Translations under genes and position numbers: made by a program
DNA from: an uncultured Mycoplasmatota bacterium
Lineage (GTDB): Bacteria > Bacillota_I > Bacilli_A > RF39 > UBA660
Length of the DNA: 11,430 bases
Assembly: GCA_946007485.1 (NCBI GenBank)
Contig: CAMGAM010000031.1
Coordinates: 1-11,430, forward strand
Direction of reading: 5' to 3'
Notes under the pieces: generated by a model
Database searches by the model: none
What the model was told of the DNA's origin: nothing
Seen by the model: the letters and a program-made list of their open reading frames with translations, nothing else
Part shown: one piece after another, positions 6,876-11,430 of the stretch
Layout: the number at the start of each line of letters is the position of its first letter
How positions within the stretch are numbered: the first letter of the stretch is position 1

Positions 6876-6904
6876 ATTATAATCAAGTATCCTTAAAAAA
6901 TCAA
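6876..6904 (-). promoter_or_regulatory. Sigma-A promoter of tagO
   Basis: On the minus strand TTGATT (6899-6904) is followed after 17 bp by TATAAT (6876-6881). The predicted start gives a leader of only about ten bases that begins near the AGGTGG ribosome-binding site. A perfect 12-bp palindrome, ATAGTTAACTAT (6927-6938), lies a further 22 bp upstream and could be an operator. Confidence 0.7.
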
Positions 6905-6964
6905 CTATAAAAGAAAAAAAAGTTCAATAGTTAACTATAGTTCATTAAAAATAAAACAAAAAAA

Positions 6965-6986
6965 GAATATACAATATCATATATCC
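6965..6986 (-). terminator. Rho-independent terminator after the 198-aa membrane protein gene
   Basis: Immediately after the TAA of the 6987-7583 gene, the minus strand reads GGATATAT-GATATT-GTATATTC, an 8-bp stem with two G-U pairs, followed by seven T residues. The stem is AT-rich but correctly placed. Confidence 0.65.
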
Positions 6987-7583
6987 TTATTCTGTTGCTA
7001 AAATATTTATTTCATCAATAAGCCATTTATCTTGCTCTCGTACCACTCTAATCGTCGCTAGAGTATTTTTATTATTACTAGTCCATCTCTCATATATAAT
7101 TCCACTAATTTCCTCTTCTTTAGCATCTATTATATAAATATTAGTACTATCCCCCCTAAAATAATAAGTTTGATAACTAACTAAATTACCAGCTAAATAA
7201 TAGCCATCATCCGTATATGCAAAATAACTTCCCATATCACTAATATATTTCTCTATTCCCTTATCAGTAAATAAACCATTCATAACTTCATTAAAATTAG
7301 TAATCTTCTTATAAGTAATATCTCCCATAACTATTACATCATCTTGACTAACCCTAAATTTATTATTAACTACATCATATAAGATTTTAGCATTATTATA
7401 AAGTCCGGTCACTATTGCCTTCTCTTTATCAAAATTATGATTAACGACTTCACTAATATTATTATTTTCTATTTCTTGCTTATTTTCTTCTTTTCTACCT
7501 AAAAAGAAATTAGCTACTAAATAAAAGAGTAAAAATAAAGATATTAAAATAATCATTCCAATAACATTCATATTTTTCTTCAT
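6987..7583 (-). CDS. Membrane-anchored extracytoplasmic protein of unknown function
   Basis: The 198-residue product has a short basic N-terminus, one hydrophobic segment (residues about 7-29, GMIILISLFLLFYLVANFFLG) and a polar linker, then a single domain of about 140 residues outside the membrane. There is no lipobox cysteine. The domain has aromatic-rich strands (FAYTDDGYYLAGN, YQTYYFRGDS, IYERWTS) and ends in a typical beta hairpin (ATIRVVREQDKWLIDEI). The order of elements (GDITYKKITNFNEVMNGL...) is reminiscent of IseA/YoeB-type inhibitors of peptidoglycan DL-endopeptidases, or of NTF2-like domains, but I cannot confirm either. GGTGAT precedes the ATG, and TATAAT (7601-7606) could be its -10, with a weak -35. 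Flanking terminators make it a monocistronic unit between the spoVA operon and tagO. Confidence 0.7.
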   Translation of the reverse strand: MKKNMNVIGMIILISLFLLFYLVANFFLGRKEENKQEIENNNISEVVNHNFDKEKAIVTGLYNNAKILYDVVNNKFRVSQDDVIVMGDITYKKITNFNEVMNGLFTDKGIEKYISDMGSYFAYTDDGYYLAGNLVSYQTYYFRGDSTNIYIIDAKEEEISGIIYERWTSNNKNTLATIRVVREQDKWLIDEINILATE

Positions 7584-7620
7584 TACTAATCACCAATTTA
7601 ATTATATAATAAGTAAAGAA

Positions 7621-7645
7621 AAAAAGAAACTATTAATTTCTTTTT
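7621..7645 (-). terminator. Rho-independent terminator of the spoVA operon
   Basis: On the minus strand a perfect 9-bp stem (AAAAAGAAA / TTTCTTTTT) with a 7-nt loop merges into a T-tract, 20 bp after the spoVAE stop codon. Confidence 0.75.
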
Positions 7646-7664
7646 AACATATATTTTACGATCA

Positions 7665-8018
7665 TTAATGTCTTGGCTTAAATAATAATGCTAAGAAAAA
7701 TGCACTAACAACTGCCACACTTATTCCCGCTGAAGTTAAATCGAATATTCCTAAAGCCAGTCCCATAAAACCGTTCTCTGAAGCTACATCCATGGCTCCA
7801 TGAATTAATAAATGCCCAAAAGAAGTAATTGGAATAATCGCTCCAGCCCCACAATATAAAACTATTTTATCATATATTCCAAAAACATCCAACATTGCTC
7901 CAACAACCACAAACAAACTAGTAACATGTCCTGGAGTAAGTTTCGTATTATCTAAAATTAACTGACTTATCATACAAACAAATCCACAAAACAAAAATGC
8001 ATATACATATGTCTCCAT
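7665..8018 (-). CDS. spoVAE: Stage V sporulation protein AE (SpoVAEb type)
   Basis: A 117-residue polytopic membrane protein with 3-4 hydrophobic segments and the family hallmarks QLILDNTKLTPGHVTS and GAGAIIPITSFGH; it ends FKPRH. It is a subunit of the SpoVA channel that moves Ca-dipicolinate into the forespore and out at germination. The length matches B. subtilis SpoVAEb. Its ATG overlaps the spoVAD stop (TAATG), with GGAGG inside the end of spoVAD, so the two are translationally coupled. Its motifs resemble those of SpoVAC, a known relationship. It is the last gene of the operon and is followed by a terminator. Confidence 0.95.
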   Translation of the reverse strand: METYVYAFLFCGFVCMISQLILDNTKLTPGHVTSLFVVVGAMLDVFGIYDKIVLYCGAGAIIPITSFGHLLIHGAMDVASENGFMGLALGIFDLTSAGISVAVVSAFFLALLFKPRH

Positions 8019-9010
8019 TACTCTGATACCTCCAAACCTATAGCATGTGCTATTGATGGAATACTATCTTTTTGAAAACTTCTCGTCGGACTAAATATTG
8101 CCCCCGTTGGAACAATCAATACTCGTTTATATTTTCCCCTTTCCATCTCTTTTAATATATATGCACAAAGTACTAAAGCACTACTTGCCGGTCCTGAAGC
8201 TCCTGCATATACAGGTTGTCTCTTTCTATCATATAAAATTAATCCACAGTCTTCATAATTTTTACTTATATCAATATCCATATCTTTCAAATATTCTATT
8301 AAAATTTCTTTTCCATATATTCCCAAATCACCAGTCAAAATCAAATCATAATAATCTGGCTTTATCTTTAAATCATCAAAATGTTTCTTAATCGTATCCG
8401 CCGCTGCTATCGCCATTACTCCACCCATATTATTAACATCTGTAATTCCTTTATCCTGAACAATTCCAGGAGTCGCACTACATATCTTAATTTTACTTTT
8501 CTTATTACTTAAAAGTAAACTTACTGCTCCTGTCGAAGTCCAAGTAGTTGTCTTTTTCTTTGGAGCTCCATATTCAGTTGGATTTCTAAATTGTCTCTCA
8601 GCTACCATATTATGACTACTTGTACTAACAATTATCTTATTAGCCCTCTTTCCTTCAATCATATTAGCCCCAATTAATAAACCTTCCCCAAAAGTTGCAC
8701 AAGCACTAAAAATTCCTAAAAAAGGGATATTAAAATCCCTCATTGCATAGTCAGATGCTGCTATTTGATTCTCTAAATCTCCCGATATTACATAATCAAT
8801 ATCACTATCTATTAATTTAGCTCTATTAATAAGTTTTAAAATACAATTAGAAAGCATCTTTTCTTCAGCTCTCTCAAAAGTATCACATCCATAATAAAAA
8901 TCTTTATCATATATCAAATCAAAATAATCAGATATTGGCCCATCTTTTTCATATACCCCAGCTATCGTATATCTATCTGCTACATACACATTATTAAATT
9001 TACTAGTCAT
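8018..9010 (-). CDS. spoVAD: Stage V sporulation protein AD (dipicolinate-binding, thiolase-like)
   Basis: The 330-residue product has a thiolase-like fold. Characteristic segments are KDGPISDYFD (22-31), ISGDLENQ (75-82), FSACATFGEG (101-110), SSHNMVAERQFRNPTEYG (131-148), AAADTIKKHF and LTGDLG, and the C-terminal IPSIAHAIG. SpoVAD is the soluble subunit of the SpoVA complex that binds dipicolinic acid on the mother-cell side of the forespore membrane. The ATG at 9010 is used because GGGAGGA precedes it with proper spacing and it comes one base after the spoVAC stop; a TTG at 9028 would place that ribosome-binding site inside the gene. Length agrees with B. subtilis SpoVAD (about 338). Confidence 0.96.
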   Translation of the reverse strand: MTSKFNNVYVADRYTIAGVYEKDGPISDYFDLIYDKDFYYGCDTFERAEEKMLSNCILKLINRAKLIDSDIDYVISGDLENQIAASDYAMRDFNIPFLGIFSACATFGEGLLIGANMIEGKRANKIIVSTSSHNMVAERQFRNPTEYGAPKKKTTTWTSTGAVSLLLSNKKSKIKICSATPGIVQDKGITDVNNMGGVMAIAAADTIKKHFDDLKIKPDYYDLILTGDLGIYGKEILIEYLKDMDIDISKNYEDCGLILYDRKRQPVYAGASGPASSALVLCAYILKEMERGKYKRVLIVPTGAIFSPTRSFQKDSIPSIAHAIGLEVSE

Positions 9011-9011
9011 C

Positions 9012-9449
9012 CTATCCTCCCATAACAATTAATCTGATAATCCCAAAAACATATACCGATACTATTCCATATAAAATAACCGTTCCTGCCAACTTAAATA
9101 TGTTAGCCCCAATTCCAAGTACCATTCCCTCTTTTCGATATTCTAATGCTGCCGAAGTCATTGAATGAGCAAATCCTGTAATTGGAATAATCAAAGCACT
9201 CTTAAGTTTAGATACACACTGATCAAATACTCCAAAAGCCGTAAGTATTGAAGCAATTACAATCAAAGTCAAAATAACTACTACTCCTGCTTCTTTTCTA
9301 GGTAAAGAAAACCACATCATATAACCTCTTAATAATAATTCACTAAGTATCCCCAATACTCCACCCGCTAAAAAAGATACTGTCGCATTCTTAACTATAT
9401 CTTCTTTAGGAGTATGCTTTTCTACTAACTCTACATATTTATCTTTCAT
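9012..9449 (-). CDS. spoVAC: Stage V sporulation protein AC
   Basis: A 145-residue integral membrane protein with a cytoplasmic N-terminus (MKDKYVELVEKHTPKEDIVKN is the usual SpoVAC opening), about four membrane segments, and the signatures LIIPITGFAHSMTSAALEYR (86-105) and KEGMVLGIGANIFKLAG (106-122). SpoVAC is a channel-forming, mechanosensitive-type subunit of the SpoVA dipicolinate transporter in the inner spore membrane. The ATG at 9449 follows GGTGA at 6-7 nt; a TTG at 9461 has no ribosome-binding site. It is the first gene of a three-gene spoVAC-AD-AE operon; spoVAA, spoVAB and spoVAF are not adjacent, as in many clostridia-like and reduced sporulators. Confidence 0.96.
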   Translation of the reverse strand: MKDKYVELVEKHTPKEDIVKNATVSFLAGGVLGILSELLLRGYMMWFSLPRKEAGVVVILTLIVIASILTAFGVFDQCVSKLKSALIIPITGFAHSMTSAALEYRKEGMVLGIGANIFKLAGTVILYGIVSVYVFGIIRLIVMGG

Positions 9450-9464
9450 TATTTTCACCAATCT

Positions 9465-9493
9465 TATTATTAACTAAAAACAAGGCATTATAC
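9465..9493 (-). promoter_or_regulatory. Candidate sigma-G-type promoter of the spoVA operon
   Basis: On the minus strand GTATA (9489-9493) fits the -35 pattern GHATR, and AATAATA (9465-9471), 17 bp downstream, fits cATnHtA at six of seven positions. SpoVA operons are forespore-expressed under sigma-G in Bacillus. The -35 overlaps the symporter terminator and the predicted start falls very close to the Shine-Dalgarno, so this is tentative. Confidence 0.35.
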
Positions 9494-9497
9494 CTTG
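9481..9497 (-). terminator. Rho-independent terminator of the symporter gene
   Basis: On the minus strand CAAGGTA-TAA-TGCCTTG (7 bp, one G-U pair) is followed by five T residues. The wobble pairs only in the minus-strand RNA, as expected for a terminator of the minus-strand gene. Confidence 0.7.
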
Positions 9498-9505
9498 CTA
9501 TTTAA

Positions 9506-10819
9506 TTATTTATTCCATTTTCCACAAATCTTAATAATTGAAGATACATTTATTATTGCCAAAAGAGCAATAAAATAATCACATAAATTCCATAAAATAT
9601 TTGGTCTAACATAACAAGACACTACAATTACTATCATAAATAGTATTTTAAATATTAATCTCATTCCCTTTCTTGAAGAAAAAATCTTTAAATTACTCTC
9701 TCCAAAAAAATAACTAGAAATAATTGTCGAAAAAGCAAACAACACAGTAATAATTGATAAAAGTAATGTCCCCGTTCTTCCAAAATGATAATTAAAAGCA
9801 TACATGACAATCTCTATTCCATTTAAATCGCCAAAATCAATTAAATAATAATCTGTCGTTGCAATTATTAAAAAAGTCGTTAAACATACTAAAAAAGTTA
9901 CAATATGTATTCCTAGTACTTCTAACATTCCCTGCTTCTCTGGTTCATTATCACAACTACTTGCAGATATTGCACTAGTACCAAGCGATGATTCTGTAAT
10001 GAATATCGCCCTTTGCATTCCAATTAAAAATACAGGAATAATACTTTTAAGATTAAATGCTTCTTTAATAACCATCTTAATAATTTTACCTAAACTATCA
10101 TAATTACTAACAAATGTATAACCACCCAAAATTAAATAAAATAAAAGCATTACCGGTACCAAAATACTATTAACCTTAGATATCCCCTTAATTCCCATCA
10201 TAATTATTACCAAAGTACTAATAAAAAGTAATACCACAATATATATCTTATTAATATCGAAATATCCCAGTGCATTAACAATCGTATTAGACTGAATCGA
10301 TAAAAAAAATCCACTATAAGTAATAATAATTAAAATACTATAAAGTATCCCTAGTTTCTTATTCTTAAGACACTTAATAATATAATAACTAGGTCCCCCT
10401 ACATATCCATCATTATGTCTCTCACGATATTTAATTCCAAGTAAACATTCCAAATAGGTATTAACCGGTACTAATAAACTAATAATACATAACCAAAATA
10501 TTGAACCTAATCCTCCAAAATATAAACATAATGCTACTCCTGATAAAGAACCTACTCCTATTTTAGCAGCTAAAGATACACATAAACTAGATATTGGACT
10601 TATTCCATTTTTACTCTTAGATTTAATTGCCTCAATTATTTTTCTAATTCTTAGTTGAATAAATTTATACTTAAAAGAAAATTTAATTGAAGAATATAAA
10701 ATAAGTATACTAGCAATATACCAAGTAATCGATAACAAAGTAACAAAATGATCATAATTGAATATATTAAAGATAATAGACAGTATTGTAAGTACAATAA
10801 TAGATAAATATAATTTCAT
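9506..10819 (-). CDS. Divergent AGCS-family amino acid:cation symporter
   Basis: A 437-residue membrane protein with about 11 hydrophobic segments belonging to the alanine/glycine:cation symporter family (AGCS; AlsT/DagA relatives), which imports small amino acids with Na+ or H+. Family blocks are ISPISSLCVSLAAKIGVGSL (73-92), FGGLGSIFWL (101-110), GYVGGPSYYI (138-147) and ITESSLGTSAISASSCDNEP (274-293), then KQGMLEVLG. Two normally invariant stretches are altered: A-T-x-G-T-G-N-I is AKIGVGSL, and N-E-A-G-L-G is TESSLG. These lie in the substrate/ion-binding core of the family, so substrate or coupling may differ. The ATG at 10819 has no clear Shine-Dalgarno. It diverges from the coat gene and precedes the spoVA operon, from which a terminator separates it. 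A role in spore development or germination is only a positional guess. Confidence 0.85.
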   Translation of the reverse strand: MKLYLSIIVLTILSIIFNIFNYDHFVTLLSITWYIASILILYSSIKFSFKYKFIQLRIRKIIEAIKSKSKNGISPISSLCVSLAAKIGVGSLSGVALCLYFGGLGSIFWLCIISLLVPVNTYLECLLGIKYRERHNDGYVGGPSYYIIKCLKNKKLGILYSILIIITYSGFFLSIQSNTIVNALGYFDINKIYIVVLLFISTLVIIMMGIKGISKVNSILVPVMLLFYLILGGYTFVSNYDSLGKIIKMVIKEAFNLKSIIPVFLIGMQRAIFITESSLGTSAISASSCDNEPEKQGMLEVLGIHIVTFLVCLTTFLIIATTDYYLIDFGDLNGIEIVMYAFNYHFGRTGTLLLSIITVLFAFSTIISSYFFGESNLKIFSSRKGMRLIFKILFMIVIVVSCYVRPNILWNLCDYFIALLAIINVSSIIKICGKWNK

Positions 10820-10871
10820 ACTAAAATATATTCCAATTAGGTTTAAATAATGAATTTTTTAATAAACTTCA

Positions 10872-10880
10872 CATATCTTA
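10872..10880 (+). promoter_or_regulatory. Candidate mother-cell (sigma-K/E-like) -10 element of the coat gene
   Basis: CATATCTTA fits the sigma-K -10 pattern CATAnnnTA exactly and lies about 30 bp before the coat gene ATG, the right distance for a short leader ending in GGGGTGG. No convincing -35 AC motif is seen 14-17 bp upstream. An overlapping TATAAT (10879-10884) is an alternative sigma-A -10, but also without a good -35. Confidence 0.35.
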
Positions 10881-10911
10881 TAATGAATATAAATAAAGGG
10901 GTGGATTATAT

Positions 10912-11334
10912 ATGTGCAACAATAATGAAGTAAATAATTGTGAAAATTGCATTGCCGATATATTAAAAGTAATATTACTACTTCAACAAAGTGTTTGTCA
11001 AAATGATACATGCTTACAAACTTGCGATAGAGGTTTCTTAGGACAAAATTGTACTACTTTCTGTAATACAAGGCCAATCGTACTATATACATGTTCTAGT
11101 GGATCTACACCATTAGCTATGCCAATTAGTAAAGACCCAGCTATAACTACTACATCGACAGTTTTTAGACTAGAAAAATTGGATGATTGCTGTGCTACAT
11201 GCCGTGTTTTAGCACCTAATGGTGATACTTCATCTTCATTTCCTTATGAAGCAACCAACTCATTCTTTACAATCAATCTAAACTGTGTATGCATCTTAAG
11301 ATGCCTAGATGACACTTTCGTAGACACAATATAA
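10912..11334 (+). CDS. Cysteine-rich spore coat protein of the CotY/CotZ/ExsY family
   Basis: The 140-residue product has 15 cysteines and follows the order of CotZ/CotY/ExsY: a Cys/Asn-rich N-terminus, IADILKVILLLQQ (like VVDVVKFINELQ), C...C..GFLG, NTRPIVLYT, a Ser/Thr-rich segment with VFRLEKLDDCCATCRVL (the F+VE.VDD..C..LRVL block), and a C-terminal F.INLNCVCILRCLD (like ITVDLSCFCAIQCL). These proteins self-assemble through disulfides into the outermost crust or exosporium layer in Bacillus. The ATG follows AGGGGTGG at 7 nt. It is monocistronic, divergent from the symporter and followed by a strong terminator. Which member of the family it equals is not decidable, so no symbol is given. 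Confidence 0.88.
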   Translation: MCNNNEVNNCENCIADILKVILLLQQSVCQNDTCLQTCDRGFLGQNCTTFCNTRPIVLYTCSSGSTPLAMPISKDPAITTTSTVFRLEKLDDCCATCRVLAPNGDTSSSFPYEATNSFFTINLNCVCILRCLDDTFVDTI

Positions 11335-11360
11335 AAACTATCCAAAAACGGATAGTTTTT
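11333..11360. terminator. Bidirectional terminator of the coat gene and the right-edge gene
   Basis: An 11-bp perfect stem (AAAAACTATCC / GGATAGTTTTT) with a 6-nt loop is flanked by A residues on the left and T residues on the right, so it gives a U-tract in both directions. It starts at the coat gene stop and lies 2 bp from the stop of the converging minus-strand gene. Confidence 0.85.
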
Positions 11361-11362
11361 TA

Positions 11363-11430
11363 TTACCCTATAATATATGGATCACTAATTGTACCAGTTC
11401 CCGTTATATTAACAGATGATGATATATAGA
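11363..11430 (-). CDS. C-terminal end of a surface-type protein (partial)
   Basis: A minus-strand frame enters from the right edge and reads 21 residues, ending VNITGTGTISDPYIIG and a TAA at 11363-11365. The G-[TS]-G-T-x-x-[DN]-P-Y-[IV] ending is common at the C-termini of secreted, pilin-like or repeat-containing surface proteins of AT-rich Bacillota. The correct placement of a bidirectional terminator supports it as a real gene end. The rest lies outside the window, so no function can be given. Confidence 0.5.
   Translation of the reverse strand, partial: YISSSVNITGTGTISDPYIIG

Noticed and set aside
6860..6886. TTG start at 6886 for the tagO gene
   Set aside because: It overlaps the -10 hexamer region and lies upstream of the predicted transcription start; the ATG at 6859 has AGGTGG.
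8098..8391. A 97-codon open frame on the plus strand inside spoVAD
   Set aside because: It is antisense to clearly conserved SpoVAD coding sequence, and its His/Leu/Tyr-rich composition is what reverse reading of an AT-rich gene gives.
9011..9028. TTG start at 9028 for spoVAD and a corresponding overlap with spoVAC
   Set aside because: The ATG at 9010 has GGGAGGA at proper spacing directly upstream; the extra six residues are not part of the family.
1..11430. tRNA or rRNA genes, CRISPR arrays, insertion sequences, phage genes
   Set aside because: No repeat-spacer pattern, transposase-like protein, terminal inverted repeats or structured-RNA sequence was found; the intergenic gaps are too short and are accounted for by promoters and terminators.

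Overview
The window is very AT-rich and gene-dense. It has standard Shine-Dalgarno sites, and its TGG tryptophan codons with TAA/TAG/TGA stops indicate the standard bacterial code. Spore genes (spoVAC-spoVAD-spoVAE and a CotY/CotZ-like coat protein) together with low-GC Bacillota genes (a TagO-type transferase, an endonuclease-type MutL, MiaA) point to an endospore-forming member of the Bacillota. The compact gene order and extreme AT bias suggest a host-associated lineage with a small genome. That last point is inference; no rRNA or other taxonomic marker is present.

Layout. Positions 1-283 are non-coding. Two plus-strand genes follow: a lipoprotein with a TroA/ZnuA-like fold split by an inserted LysM domain (284-1366), and a transglutaminase-like protein (to 2198) whose 5' end is broken. 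A bidirectional terminator at 2197-2226 separates them from a long minus-strand series. Read in the direction of transcription, that series is: an AGCS-family amino-acid/cation symporter (10819-9506); spoVAC, spoVAD and spoVAE (9449-7665); a membrane-anchored protein of unknown function (7583-6987); the TagO/WecA-type undecaprenyl-phosphate sugar-1-phosphate transferase (6859-5822); and mutL, two unrecognised small genes and miaA (5750-2208). A plus-strand cysteine-rich spore coat gene (10912-11334) diverges from the symporter. It converges on the last codons of a minus-strand surface-type protein that runs off the right edge.

The transcription units are well delimited. Rho-independent hairpins follow the symporter, spoVAE, the 6987-7583 gene, tagO and the coat gene. 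Convincing sigma-A promoters precede tagO (TTGATT-17-TATAAT) and the small gene ahead of miaA (TTGACA-18-TATATT), and an extended -10 element precedes mutL. Candidate sporulation-sigma sites lie ahead of spoVAC (sigma-G-like) and the coat gene (sigma-K-like -10). Several upstream start codons can be rejected because they lie before the promoter start or lack a Shine-Dalgarno site.

Functionally, the right half is spore and envelope biology: dipicolinate uptake, coat assembly, amino-acid transport and teichoic/wall polymer initiation. The centre is mismatch repair and tRNA modification. The left end is the least conventional part. A TroA-fold lipoprotein lacks the expected metal ligands, carries a LysM peptidoglycan-binding module inside the fold, and is paired with a transglutaminase-like protein.
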